Shown here in pieces: positions 8,878 to 18,049 of a stretch of DNA of 64,000 nt. Within the stretch, counting starts at the first letter, position 1. The number at the start of each line of letters is the position of its first letter. The DNA is from Bergeyella cardium (GTDB lineage: Bacteria > Bacteroidota > Bacteroidia > Flavobacteriales > Weeksellaceae), in the NCBI RefSeq assembly GCF_003614945.1, contig NZ_QYCZ01000001.1:1382001-1446000 (forward strand). Reading direction: 5' to 3'. The notes under the pieces were generated by a model, which worked only from the letters and a program-made list of their open reading frames with translations, searched no databases and was not told where the DNA came from. The position numbers and the translations under genes are program-made.

Positions 8878-10107
8878 ATGAATTTCAAAAAACACATCAT
8901 TTTCGGGCTTGTAGCCCTCTCGCTACTCGCTCAGGCACAGAAAAGAGACAAGCAGGAAATCATTTCGGATGACAACCTCAAGTCAAGCCTTGTCTATCTC
9001 GCATCAGACGAGCTACAAGGACGGCTCACAGGAAGTGAAGGCGAGAAAAAAGCCTCTGCTTTCCTCGAAAAAAAGCTCAAATCTTTTGGATTAAAAACCG
9101 AGCTTCAAGACTTTAGCTATTCGGTAAGACCCGACAGAAATCCGCACTCCACTCCCGTGAAAGTAACGGGCAGAAATGTGATCGGCTACCTAAACAACAA
9201 GGCAGAGCGCACCATCATTATCGGAGCACACTACGACCATCTCGGGCTTAATGAGCACAACAACTCTACCCTACCCAACTCCAAAGGAATGATACACAAC
9301 GGTGCTGATGACAATGCCTCTGGCGTATCATCGGTATTGGAAATCGCGAGGATGTTTAGTAAAAACAAGACAAAGGAAAAAGCAAACTTCGTCTTTGTAC
9401 TCTTCTCTGGCGAAGAAGATGGACTGATGGGCTCAAAAGCATTCGCAGAAACCGTAAAAGAAAAATATCCTAAGCCCATAGCGATGATCAACCTCGATAT
9501 GGTGGGTAGATTAAATGCAGAAAAAGCCCTCACAGTGGGCGGAGTAGGCACTTCTCCCCTTTTCGGAAGCCTGATTGAGAAACATCGCCCCGAAGGAGTT
9601 AAAATCGCAATTGATAGCTCAGGAGTAGGACCGAGCGACCATACTTCTTTCTACTCGAAAGACCTCCCCGTACTCTTTTTATTCACAGGCGTACACTCAG
9701 ACTATCATAAACCGAGTGATGATTCCGATAAAATCAACTACGAAGGGCTAAAAATCATTACACAATATGTTTTTGATATCGCCAAAACACTTTCGCAACG
9801 GGAAGAAATCCCCTTCACTAAAACAAAAATGAAGAAAACAGATGTACCGAGCTTTAAAGTAACCATCGGTGTAATGCCGAGCTTCATAGATGCCGATGAT
9901 GGGCTACATATAGAGGGTGTTTCAGAAGGTAGACCCGCAGATAAAGCAGGAATACAGCAGGGCGATATTCTGATAAAACTCGGCGATTGCCAGATAACCA
10001 ATATTTATACTTATATGGAATGTCTCTCCAAGCTGAAATCTGGCGATGAAGTCCCCGCACAGGTAAAACGAGGCGACAAAATCCTCAACCTAAGCATCAA
10101 ACTCTAA
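8878..10107 (+). CDS. Secreted M28 family metallopeptidase with C-terminal PDZ domain
   Basis: A 409-residue zinc aminopeptidase-like protein with a signal peptide at residues 1-20. The M28 metal ligands and catalytic residues are visible: GAHYDHLG (His118, Asp120), GADDNASG (Asp144), FSGEEDGLMG (Glu179-Glu180), NLDMVGRL (Asp207) and DYHKPSDD (His277). Residues of about 320-409 form a PDZ domain (GRPADKAGIQQGDILIKLG). It probably removes N-terminal residues from peptides in the periplasm or outside. A -7 element TACCTTTG at 8853-8860 lies 17 bp before the ATG, giving the gene its own candidate promoter downstream of tamL. Confidence 0.92.
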   Translation: MNFKKHIIFGLVALSLLAQAQKRDKQEIISDDNLKSSLVYLASDELQGRLTGSEGEKKASAFLEKKLKSFGLKTELQDFSYSVRPDRNPHSTPVKVTGRNVIGYLNNKAERTIIIGAHYDHLGLNEHNNSTLPNSKGMIHNGADDNASGVSSVLEIARMFSKNKTKEKANFVFVLFSGEEDGLMGSKAFAETVKEKYPKPIAMINLDMVGRLNAEKALTVGGVGTSPLFGSLIEKHRPEGVKIAIDSSGVGPSDHTSFYSKDLPVLFLFTGVHSDYHKPSDDSDKINYEGLKIITQYVFDIAKTLSQREEIPFTKTKMKKTDVPSFKVTIGVMPSFIDADDGLHIEGVSEGRPADKAGIQQGDILIKLGDCQITNIYTYMECLSKLKSGDEVPAQVKRGDKILNLSIKL

Positions 10108-10126
10108 ACTCATTACACAATAATAA

Positions 10127-10157
10127 AAATCAGAAGGCAAATGCTTTCTGATTTTTT
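10127..10157 (+). terminator. Rho-independent terminator after the M28 peptidase gene
   Basis: An imperfect hairpin AATCAGAAGGCA-aat-GCTTTCTGATT is followed at once by a run of Ts, 20 bp after the stop codon of the M28 peptidase gene. Confidence 0.8.
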
Positions 10158-10291
10158 TGTGATTTATTGCAAAAGAGAGAATTGAAATTCTCCTGCTCAG
10201 TCTCATTCTTTCAGATTATCTACAAGATATTGCTTAATTGCAAGGTATTTCAATTTAAAATTCCGATTTTTGCACGCGTTTAAAATACAAT

Positions 10292-11884
10292 ATGTCAGAT
10301 TTAATAAAAGAAATACAGAAAAGAAAGACTTTTGGAATTATCTCCCACCCCGATGCAGGGAAAACCACCCTTACAGAGAAACTCCTCCTCTTTGGTGGGG
10401 CTATTCAGGAGGCGGGAGCGGTAAAATCCAACAAAATAAAGAAAGGCGCGACTTCCGACTTTATGGAAATCGAGAGACAAAGGGGGATTTCGGTGGCTAC
10501 TTCCGTGCTGGCGTTCAACTATCGCGGGCATAAGATTAATATCCTCGATACTCCTGGGCACAAGGACTTTGCGGAGGACACCTACCGTACCCTTACGGCG
10601 GTAGATTCGGTGATTGTAGTCATCGATGTGGCAAAAGGGGTGGAGGAGCAAACCGAAAAGCTCGTTCAAGTATGCCGAATGAGAAGCATTCCGATGATTG
10701 TCTTCATCAACAAGCTCGATAGAGAGGGTAAAGACGCTTTTGACCTCCTCGACGAAGTGGAGCAAAAGCTCGGGCTCTCTGTAGTGCCACTCTCCTTGCC
10801 GATTGGTATGGGAGCGGACTTCCAAGGGATTTATAACATCTGGGAGAACAACATCCAGCTCTTCCTCGAAGAGAAAAAACAGAAAGTAGGCGAGAGCATT
10901 ACCTTTAATGATATTAATGACCCTGCCATCGCAGAAGCCATTGGCGAAAAGGCCGCACAAACCCTCCGCGAGGAGCTGGAGCTCGTGCAGTCCGTCTATC
11001 CAGAGTTTAGCCGAGAGGAATATATGGCAGGCACTCAGCAGCCCGTGTTCTTCGGTTCGGCATTGAATAACTTCGGTGTGAGAGAGCTCCTTGATGCGTT
11101 TATAGACATTGCCCCAAACCCTCAACCTAAGGAGTCTGACACCCGAATCATAAAGCCAGAAGAGAGCAACTTCACGGGATTTGTCTTTAAAATCCACGCC
11201 AATATGGACCCTAAGCACAGAGACAGACTCGCCTTTGTGAAAATCGTTTCAGGGACATTCAAAAGGAATGAAAATTACCTCCTCGTAAGGGAAGGCAAGA
11301 AGATGAAATTCTCCTCACCGAATGCCTTTTTCGCCGATAAAAAAGAGGTAGTAGATGAGTCCTTCCCTGGCGATATCGTAGGACTACACGATACGGGAAA
11401 CTTCCGAATTGGCGACACGCTTACCGCAGGAGAAAAGCTCAACTTTAAGGGAATACCGAGCTTCTCACCAGAGCATTTCCGATACATTAATAATGATGAC
11501 CCACTCAAAGCAAAACAGCTCGCAAAAGGTATCGACCAGCTGATGGACGAGGGAGTAGCACAGCTCTTCACCCTCGAGATGAACGGTAGAAAGATTATCG
11601 GAACGGTGGGCGCCTTGCAGTATGAGGTAATCCAGTACCGACTGGAGCACGAGTACGGCGCAAAATGCACCTACGAACCTATCAGCATCCATAAAGCCTG
11701 CTGGGTAGAGGCGAATGAAAAATCCGAAGAGTTCAAAGAATTTGCAAGACTAAAACAACGCTTCCTCGCGAGGGACAAGTATAACCAGCTTGTATTCCTT
11801 GCCGACTCCTCCTTTACCATTACAATGACCCAAGAGAAATTCCCAAATGTAAAACTACACTTTATTAGTGAGTGGGGGGAGTAG
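10292..11884 (+). CDS. prfC: Peptide chain release factor 3
   Basis: A 530-residue translational GTPase that recycles RF1 and RF2 from the ribosome after peptide release. The G-domain motifs are present: G1 SHPDAGKTTLTE (about 18-29), an RGISV effector segment, G3 DTPGHKDF, and G4 NKLD. The domain II and III regions characteristic of RF3 follow (FVFKIHANMDPKHRDR, and TLEMNGRKIIGTVGALQYEV). The length is normal. It stands alone on the plus strand after a terminator. The spacing to the next, compositionally different gene is only 20 bp. Confidence 0.95.
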   Translation: MSDLIKEIQKRKTFGIISHPDAGKTTLTEKLLLFGGAIQEAGAVKSNKIKKGATSDFMEIERQRGISVATSVLAFNYRGHKINILDTPGHKDFAEDTYRTLTAVDSVIVVIDVAKGVEEQTEKLVQVCRMRSIPMIVFINKLDREGKDAFDLLDEVEQKLGLSVVPLSLPIGMGADFQGIYNIWENNIQLFLEEKKQKVGESITFNDINDPAIAEAIGEKAAQTLREELELVQSVYPEFSREEYMAGTQQPVFFGSALNNFGVRELLDAFIDIAPNPQPKESDTRIIKPEESNFTGFVFKIHANMDPKHRDRLAFVKIVSGTFKRNENYLLVREGKKMKFSSPNAFFADKKEVVDESFPGDIVGLHDTGNFRIGDTLTAGEKLNFKGIPSFSPEHFRYINNDDPLKAKQLAKGIDQLMDEGVAQLFTLEMNGRKIIGTVGALQYEVIQYRLEHEYGAKCTYEPISIHKACWVEANEKSEEFKEFARLKQRFLARDKYNQLVFLADSSFTITMTQEKFPNVKLHFISEWGE

Positions 11885-11904
11885 AGAGAATTAATAACAA
11901 ACAT

Positions 11905-12738
11905 ATGATATATTTAATTTTAATATTCTTAGTAATTTTAGCATTATTATATGCTATAAACCCTACACGAAAAATATTTCTTAAGGCTTATACAGAAGTT
12001 ATTACACTTGTAGGAAATTTTATATGTTTCTTAGTAGGAATAAAGATTGATATAGATTTTAACTCTGTTAATTTTTGGCTAATTATATTAGGGGAATCTG
12101 TACTTATTATAAGTATTGGTATTAATATATATTCCAAAAACTCTAAAAATTCTCTAACAATAGAAGAAGCTAATAAAAAGGTAGAAGAGACTAATGGTAA
12201 GTTCGAAAAAATAAAAGAAGAGTATTATAAACTGTGCTCTGATATTATAAAAGTGATGTTTAAAGAATTTTACTCAAGTGCTGAGGGGCAGGGAAGAATT
12301 AGCATATATAAACATTATACAAATGAAAATAAAGAAGATAAATTTAAATTATTAGGGAGATACGCAACCAATAATATATATAATAAATATGGAAGAGGAG
12401 AATATTCAGCTAATGAAGGATTTATAGCAAAAGGTTGGGAAATGGGAACTTTCAAAATTGAAGGTATTCCTAAATGGATAAATAAAGGGAAGGAATACAA
12501 AGATTTTATAAAACAAAAATGTAGTATTAATGATTCAACATTAAATAAGATAACAATGAAAAGTCGTTCATTTCATATCCGCAGGATTGAAAATGAAGAT
12601 TCAAGACCTCCTTTAGGTATTGTTGTTTTTGAACAAATGTCTCCTCAAACTATTAATGAAGAATCAATTCAATCAATATTAAAAAATCATCAAGAACAAT
12701 TAATATTCTTAATTAAATCAATGAAATCTATATCTTAA
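11905..12738 (+). CDS. Hypothetical membrane-anchored protein with GAF-like cytosolic domain
   Basis: I do not recognise this 277-residue protein. The start at 11905 (MIYLILIFLV) was chosen because the longer frame overlaps prfC. Three hydrophobic helices fill about residues 1-90, then a short coiled coil (TIEEANKKVEETNGKFEKIKEE), then a soluble domain. Parts of that domain (GRISIYKHY, LLGRYATNN.YNKYGRGEYSANEGFIAKGW) have the look of a GAF-type sensor. The gene is visibly more AT-rich than prfC and its neighbours and uses AT-rich codons throughout, suggesting recent acquisition. It is followed by a cluster of palindromes. Small membrane proteins with a cytosolic sensor occur in defence systems, but nothing here proves such a role. 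Confidence 0.6.
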   Translation: MIYLILIFLVILALLYAINPTRKIFLKAYTEVITLVGNFICFLVGIKIDIDFNSVNFWLIILGESVLIISIGINIYSKNSKNSLTIEEANKKVEETNGKFEKIKEEYYKLCSDIIKVMFKEFYSSAEGQGRISIYKHYTNENKEDKFKLLGRYATNNIYNKYGRGEYSANEGFIAKGWEMGTFKIEGIPKWINKGKEYKDFIKQKCSINDSTLNKITMKSRSFHIRRIENEDSRPPLGIVVFEQMSPQTINEESIQSILKNHQEQLIFLIKSMKSIS

Positions 12739-12802
12739 ATAGTTCTTAATCATTTTTTTTCCATCACTCTCCAATAAAAAATCTAACACTTTACACATAA
12801 CC

Positions 12803-12926
12803 TTGTCAGTTTTTCTGACAAGTTTTGATGTTTTAGGGTGAATGTTGTCAGTTTTACTGACAAAGTTGTCACATTTTGCTTGAATGTTGAGGGTTTTTGC
12901 TCAGATGTTGTCACAAAAACTGACAA
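12803..12926. repeat. Cluster of TTGTCAG...CTGACAA palindromes
   Basis: Three dyads lie here: TTGTCAG-N5-CTGACAA at 12803-12821 and 12845-12863, and TTGTCA-N7-TGACAA at 12908-12926. A half site lies at 12866-12871. The intervening sequence also repeats (TGAATGTTG and AAAGTTG segments). The region lies between the stop of the accessory gene at 12738 and the terminator-like hairpin at 12953. Confidence 0.8.
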
Positions 12927-12952
12927 AGTTGAGGCTTTTACCCTCAAAATAT

Positions 12953-12983
12953 AAGGATGAACCTTTGATTTTGGTTCATCCTT
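12953..12983. terminator. Bidirectional terminator between convergent genes
   Basis: An 11-bp perfect stem, AAGGATGAACC-N9-GGTTCATCCTT, is followed on the plus strand by a T-rich stretch (gttttgtttttt). It separates the accessory gene (plus strand) from the convergent gene ending at 13014. Confidence 0.8.
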
Positions 12984-13013
12984 GTTTTGTTTTTTAGTTT
13001 TACTCCTTAGTGT

Positions 13014-13493
13014 TTATCCTTTTGGAGTTTGTTTTTTACTTGGCGACTTCTTCGCAAACCTCTTCCCTAAATCCTCTTGGATGGTTTTAGCGTCTGGGCT
13101 GCCTGTTTTGGCTGCCATTTTTACGGTAGCGTAGTAGAGTAGGGCTTGCGCATACGCCTCGTGTCCTGTGAGCATAAGGGTTTCGCTTACATTTTCGGAC
13201 AGCTGTTTCAGAATCTTAAAGACTGGCTGAAGGGATTGATTGAGCTTGAAATCTTTCTCCATTTCCTCCTTGTCCATCATCGGTGGGATGAGGTCGGGAT
13301 TGGTTTTGATGTATTCCATCACTTTGGATACGAAGGATACGGATTTGTCGCTCATTTTTGGCAATTTAGTTCGCTCTTCTGGGGTTAGATTTACCAGATA
13401 AGGGCTAAGCAGCTGGCGAATTTCACTGATTTTTGTTTCGATTTGTGCTAGCGTTTGATCTGAAATGGCAGCACTGATTTGGTTTTTTGGCAT
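13014..13493 (-). CDS. Conserved hypothetical protein, helical with basic tail
   Basis: A 159-residue protein without signal peptide or membrane span, predicted mostly helical. Segments such as LTPEERTKLPKMSDKSVSFV, followed by NPDLIPP and ending DLGKRFAKKS, resemble a Bacteroidota family of unknown function that I recall only as hypothetical. The last 15 residues (KKSPSKKQTPKG) are lysine-rich and could contact nucleic acid; this is a guess. It is encoded alone, convergent with the accessory membrane gene, and an AT-rich 105-bp gap separates it from the S41 peptidase gene. Confidence 0.6.
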   Translation of the reverse strand: MPKNQISAAISDQTLAQIETKISEIRQLLSPYLVNLTPEERTKLPKMSDKSVSFVSKVMEYIKTNPDLIPPMMDKEEMEKDFKLNQSLQPVFKILKQLSENVSETLMLTGHEAYAQALLYYATVKMAAKTGSPDAKTIQEDLGKRFAKKSPSKKQTPKG

Positions 13494-13598
13494 AATTTTA
13501 AAATTTTAAATTGAGCCCTAAAAGTAATAATAAAATTTTAATAGCCAAATTTTATTTAATAAGATATTTTATTATTAATTTCTGAATTGTAACTGTAG

Positions 13599-15215
13599 CT
13601 ATGGCAACCGTATCCCATTAACCGCTCTACCCAGCACAGGGTCTTTTTTCATTATCAGGTCTTCTAAGGTAGTTGGTACGGGGATATCGGGAAGTACGCC
13701 TCTACCGATGAGCTTTCGCTGGGCGTTGGGTTTTATGGTCATTACCCCAAAGCAGAAATCAGTGTGGGAATTTCTGAGTTTTGTACATCGGGAGTGCCCT
13801 GCTACGGTACCATTGAAGTCGCCCCCTGTTTCTTCGCCTATAAATGTAGCGCGACCTTCTGCCTGCAAAGATGCCGCAAGAACTGACGACATAGAGTAAG
13901 TAGCACCATTGGTAAGCACATAGAGCTTGCCTGTGTATTTATTCAGAGGCTTGGCTTTGTGGTCGCTTTTGTTCATCATTTTGTAGTAGTAGCTCCCATC
14001 TTTCCCTTTTTGGGTATTAAAATATTCGGAGGTGGAGAAAGCGAGGGTAAGAGGCAAGAATACGGTATGCTGAAAGGCATTAAACTTAGTGAAATTCAAG
14101 CCTGCCATTGCGGTTTTAGACATCACTTTTGCAGAGTCCATTATTACAGGGTGAGAGTCCTTGCTCAGATAGCTGTAGAGGGTGTTCCCGTGCCGTACAT
14201 AGCCACCACCATTTCCTCTAAGGTCTAAGATAAGATACTGCACTTTGTGCTTATGAAGAGAGTCAAAGATGAAAGCATAACCTTTCTTTACACTCCCTCG
14301 CTTGAAGTCCCTTATTTTGAGCACAGCAATGCTGGAATCTCCCTTTACTGGGAATGAAATCTCCCTACTGTACTGCTTAGTTGCAGGGTTGTAGCCCAAA
14401 TATTTCTTCACCTTATTCTGGTACTTTTCTAAGGCATTTCTCTTGATGATTTCCTCCCTTGTGGGGTATTTCACTGGGGTTTTCTTTACGATTTTCTGCT
14501 TCTGAGGGGCTGGAGCTTGCTTGCTTTTGGCATTTTTATGCTCCAAAAACTCCCTTTTTACAACTTTGGTATAAACCGAACCGTTCTTTTTCAGGGTGAG
14601 GATAATCGCATCCTGCACCCCCAAGACTCTGGATACATAGTTCAGATAGTTTTTTGAAATGATATAGGAATCCATTGTCTTGATGTATCCATCGCCAGGT
14701 CTTGTACCTTTGTAGAGGTTGTAATAGTCTTTATACTTAATATCATCTATGCTAATGAGCTCTGCATAGACATCTTGTGAAGATTTCTTGCCTGTGATTT
14801 TTTTGAGCATCAGCCTATCACCTGCCCCCTCTACGCTGAGCTGGGAGAGCGGACCTTTGGAGCCTTTGGTATGGTGGCGCTCTACTTTGGTCATCTTGTA
14901 CGGGCGAGAAGTGAGGTAGATATGCCCGTGCCCAAACTTGGAAACCACTTTAAACAGCTCACGGGAGAAGTCGGCGGACTTCATCGGTTTTTTTACTGTC
15001 TTTTTAAGGCTGTCCAGCTTGTGAGAAATCTGCTCTTTGGTCAGGTACATATCAATATCAGGATGGTGGGCAAAGAGGTTCTTCCTTACCTTATCTATAT
15101 CTTGATGTAATTCTTCCGGGGGGATATCTCTGTTCGTCACCGCATTGTATCTCTCGGCTGTAGCGCAGGAGACGAGCAGAATACTTAAGCATATTAAGAC
15201 TTCTATCTTCTTCAC
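13599..15215 (-). CDS. S41 family peptidase, lipoprotein
   Basis: A 538-residue peptidase of the C-terminal processing/tricorn-like family. The signal ends in ILLVSC, so it is probably lipid-anchored. The N-terminal helical segment (about 30-90) resembles other Bacteroidota S41 proteins. The core has YLILDLRGNGGGYVRHG and LTNGATYSMSSVLA, where Ser441 aligns with the catalytic serine, followed by FIGEETGGDFNG. No PDZ domain is obvious. A lysine- and proline-rich insertion lies at about 215-255. Substrates are unknown; a periplasmic role in peptide or protein turnover is inferred. Confidence 0.87.
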   Translation of the reverse strand: MKKIEVLICLSILLVSCATAERYNAVTNRDIPPEELHQDIDKVRKNLFAHHPDIDMYLTKEQISHKLDSLKKTVKKPMKSADFSRELFKVVSKFGHGHIYLTSRPYKMTKVERHHTKGSKGPLSQLSVEGAGDRLMLKKITGKKSSQDVYAELISIDDIKYKDYYNLYKGTRPGDGYIKTMDSYIISKNYLNYVSRVLGVQDAIILTLKKNGSVYTKVVKREFLEHKNAKSKQAPAPQKQKIVKKTPVKYPTREEIIKRNALEKYQNKVKKYLGYNPATKQYSREISFPVKGDSSIAVLKIRDFKRGSVKKGYAFIFDSLHKHKVQYLILDLRGNGGGYVRHGNTLYSYLSKDSHPVIMDSAKVMSKTAMAGLNFTKFNAFQHTVFLPLTLAFSTSEYFNTQKGKDGSYYYKMMNKSDHKAKPLNKYTGKLYVLTNGATYSMSSVLAASLQAEGRATFIGEETGGDFNGTVAGHSRCTKLRNSHTDFCFGVMTIKPNAQRKLIGRGVLPDIPVPTTLEDLIMKKDPVLGRAVNGIRLP

Positions 15216-15304
15216 AAGTACTTTATTTCAATGGCGAAAATATCAAATAAAATCTAAACCCACCAAGACAAAACCACTGAGGAAAGAATGCACAAAATAA
15301 TAAT

Positions 15305-15329
15305 CCCCACTGCTAAAGCTATAGTGGGG
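15305..15329. terminator. Terminator hairpin downstream of the MuiA-family gene
   Basis: The stem CCCCACT-N11-AGTGGGG has T-rich flanks on both sides (gattttt on the plus strand, attattatttt on the minus strand). It lies 15 bp beyond the stop of the minus-strand gene ending at 15345. Confidence 0.7.
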
Positions 15330-15344
15330 ACTGATTTTTCTCGC

Positions 15345-17006
15345 TTAAAGATTGCTAATGATATAGTCTTTCGGGTAGCGAACTTTATAGCTTACGCGGT
15401 ATTTCTTGGTTTCGGAGGGCGAGAGTTTGGTTGTCCAGAGGAGGAAGCCTTTCTCGTCGTCTTTCTTAGCACCGCTTTTTTCGAGGAGTTCTACTTTTAC
15501 AGCATCGTTATTGCTTAGCGGGATACGGTCTTTCACCTCAATATTCACAGCGTCTTTCTTATTATTCTTGATAATAATGTCATAGGTTATGGTTTTCTCA
15601 CGATAGGAGGAGAGGAATTTCTCGCCCGACTTATCCTGAATATTTTCCCTTCGGATGCTGATTTTAGGGTCGTTTCCGAGCGTAATGTTCAGCTCATTGG
15701 TCGTAAGATTTGGGCTAATGGTCGTCTCACCGATATACATATTCTCAAAAATCACGCTTGCAGGTGCTCCTACCAAATGATAATTACTAAAATCCTTAAT
15801 CTTCGCTAAAAGAAACGCCTCACGAGTATAATTTGGAGCGGTGTAGTACTGATATTCCGCTGGTATTTTCTGGTTAAACAGGCTGATGAGGTGGTCTTCG
15901 CCATTGGAGAGAATGTCATAAGGCACATCTACATCATAGCTGGTGTTAAGTTGATTGGCATTCACTGAGAAATTAGCACCTACAACCACGACATCTGCTA
16001 CTGCACCTTCCATAGCATTGGATTCATAGGCTACGGCATCTTGTTTTACAGATGCCAGACCTCTTATTTTTACTTGGGCAGACCTTTTAGCGGTTTCGTA
16101 TTCTTGCTGCCTTTCTTTAGCGCTTTGAGCATAGATGAACCAAGGACTAAGCTCTGGTGCGGTGTTGTTTCGGTAGGAGTTTCCGTTGATAAGGGTGAGC
16201 TTTACGCCTTTCCAGTCCAAACCTGTTCTTTGTTTTACAATCGCTTTAAAGGTTACATCCAGCGGAGCGGAAACTTTCTCACTTTTGATTTCGTAATAAG
16301 GATTCCAAGTTACATCATTCGCAAGATAGTTGATATTGAGCTTCAAGTTGCCCGCCGTGGAAGCCATCACTTTGAGGACAAGGACGCCACTTGCGAACTC
16401 TTCGGCTTCTTTTTGCTCTTTTGTTTTTAGGCTACTTTTCAGGCGAGAGAGCTTTTTAGCGAGCTCGGTTTCGTCTTTTCTGAGAGCCACGAGTTTGTTA
16501 TCGATTTCAATGCGTTTTTTAGTGTAGAAATCGGTCAGTTGGGTCAGCTGAGCCACGCTTCCAGCATTGCTCCCTACCAGTACGGTTTGGTTTTTATCGA
16601 GGAGCTCGATGGCCTTCTTATTGGCGTCGAGTTCTATCTTGTTTTTGGTAATGAGGCTTTCGACAATTTTGATGCTGTCATTCACTTTCTTTATTTGCGG
16701 ATTGGTGGTATCCATCTTAAAGTCGGAGGAATAATCGTCCGTAAACTGTGAGGATAGAATGGAGATATTCTTAGCATTGACCCCAATTTGAATGGTTTTT
16801 TCGTTGATTTCTTCAGAGATATTGCCAATCACCACTTCGGAGATGCCCGCAGGTACGGTGATAGAAGCTACATTTTGCAGCTCAGCAGAGTTTCTGTACA
16901 CCTTTACGGCGGTTACTTTTGCTTTGGTATAAATCGGTTTCTGTGCAGAAGCCAGCCCTGTAACAAGGCTAAATACCACGGAGAATAAAACGGATTTTTT
17001 CATCAT
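15345..17006 (-). CDS. Mucoidy inhibitor MuiA family protein (DUF4140/DUF4139)
   Basis: A 553-residue exported protein with a signal peptide at 1-21 (ending LASAQ). The N-terminal DUF4140 part (VYRNSAELQNVASITVPAG...) precedes a coiled-coil stretch at about 100-200 and the C-terminal DUF4139 part, with the typical NYLANDVTWNPYYEIKSEK segment. The family name comes from a mucoidy inhibitor, and its molecular function is unknown; a surface or periplasmic location follows from the signal peptide. A second ATG at 17003 is an equally possible start. No partner gene is adjacent. Confidence 0.88.
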   Translation of the reverse strand: MMKKSVLFSVVFSLVTGLASAQKPIYTKAKVTAVKVYRNSAELQNVASITVPAGISEVVIGNISEEINEKTIQIGVNAKNISILSSQFTDDYSSDFKMDTTNPQIKKVNDSIKIVESLITKNKIELDANKKAIELLDKNQTVLVGSNAGSVAQLTQLTDFYTKKRIEIDNKLVALRKDETELAKKLSRLKSSLKTKEQKEAEEFASGVLVLKVMASTAGNLKLNINYLANDVTWNPYYEIKSEKVSAPLDVTFKAIVKQRTGLDWKGVKLTLINGNSYRNNTAPELSPWFIYAQSAKERQQEYETAKRSAQVKIRGLASVKQDAVAYESNAMEGAVADVVVVGANFSVNANQLNTSYDVDVPYDILSNGEDHLISLFNQKIPAEYQYYTAPNYTREAFLLAKIKDFSNYHLVGAPASVIFENMYIGETTISPNLTTNELNITLGNDPKISIRRENIQDKSGEKFLSSYREKTITYDIIIKNNKKDAVNIEVKDRIPLSNNDAVKVELLEKSGAKKDDEKGFLLWTTKLSPSETKKYRVSYKVRYPKDYIISNL

Positions 17007-17195
17007 TAAATAAATTAAAAAACTGAGAAACGAAGATATAAAAAAAATAGGATAAGACCGCTCAACGAGAGGATTTTTTATCCATAAAGAATACCTATTG
17101 AGGAGTTTTCAGTCTTTGATATCATCTCTTCTAAGGGCAAGCCTAAGCCTGCTTTCTACGATATAAAGCCCCCAAAAGCCCAAAAACTACCCTTT

Positions 17196-17720
17196 TTATT
17201 TTTTCTGCTTTTGGGAGTGGGTAGAGATTTCCAAGCCATAAGTAGCACTGTATCCATACTTTTTGTAGAGCTCGCTTCTTCTGAGGAGCTTGTATTTTAA
17301 GGTTTTATCGTTGCGGAGGCGTTGTTTTAGCTTGTCTACCGCCTTATCCGTTACCAATTTTCCATTGAGGATAAACAATATCCCACACATCTCATTCTTT
17401 TCAAAAAGCATATCGTGAGGATAATCAACCATCACTACATCTATTCTCTGCTTTGGTGCATTCTCGACGATAGGAGCACAATTGCTATCAAGGCTCAAGC
17501 CTTTCACAGGGCTTTCCCCGTAATAGAGGAGGTTATCCCACTGGTACGCCTGTATCTCGTAGAAGCCTTTTGCATTGGTACGCACCTCTTCCCTACCATT
17601 AGAGACAAAAATCCCTTCTAAGGGCTTACCATTCCTCATCGAAACCACCCCTCTCACCGTAATTTGCGCCATTACAGAAAACCCTAAAACCAAGCCGAAT
17701 AATACCGATACTTTTTTCAT
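17196..17720 (-). CDS. Exported protein with carboxypeptidase-like regulatory domain
   Basis: A 174-residue protein with a signal peptide (about 1-18, ending SVMAQ). The first half has the sequence ITVRGVVSMRNGKPLEGIFVSNG...TNAKGFYEI, the beta-sandwich of the carboxypeptidase D regulatory-like domain found in TonB-dependent receptors and secreted Bacteroidota proteins. The second half has no recognised domain. Such small proteins are thought to interact with envelope partners, but no function is known. The gene is isolated, with about 190 bp of non-coding DNA before the upstream MuiA gene. Confidence 0.68.
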   Translation of the reverse strand: MKKVSVLFGLVLGFSVMAQITVRGVVSMRNGKPLEGIFVSNGREEVRTNAKGFYEIQAYQWDNLLYYGESPVKGLSLDSNCAPIVENAPKQRIDVVMVDYPHDMLFEKNEMCGILFILNGKLVTDKAVDKLKQRLRNDKTLKYKLLRRSELYKKYGYSATYGLEISTHSQKQKK

Positions 17721-18049
17721 TGCGTGTCTATTTCATTAATAATTTACTTGAACTGCTATAGAATTATAGATTTAATCCTCTCAATACCCCTCACAAGAAT
17801 GGGATTTTGCACCTTCTTCTTCCTCTTTTATACTAAAAAACCGAGAAACAAAGCTATTAAAAAAATGAATACCGCCCTCCCCTTCTTAGCAGCAGTGAAA
17901 GTGTTTTAGTTTTGAGGAATGCCATTTTTTTTGGAAATTAGCCCGCCGAAAAAAGACTTATTAACCCTTTTAAAATTGGTGTTAATGATGAAAATTCCGA
18001 TGTTAATCATAAAAAAAAACGATGTTAAAACCTTAAACAAAAGAAAGAA
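17721..18049. other. Intergenic region upstream of pdxJ with GNTGTTAA direct repeats
   Basis: No gene is supported in these 329 bp. The segment just before pdxJ carries three directly repeated GNTGTTAA boxes at 17978-17985, 17999-18006 and 18021-18028, spaced about 21-22 bp, roughly two helical turns. This could be an operator, but no known regulator site matches. Confidence 0.4.

Noticed and set aside
11905-12738. Possible Csx27-like accessory protein, because it is membrane-bound and AT-rich
   Set aside because: It lies 20 kb from cas13b, has a soluble sensor-like domain, and I see no resemblance to Csx27.
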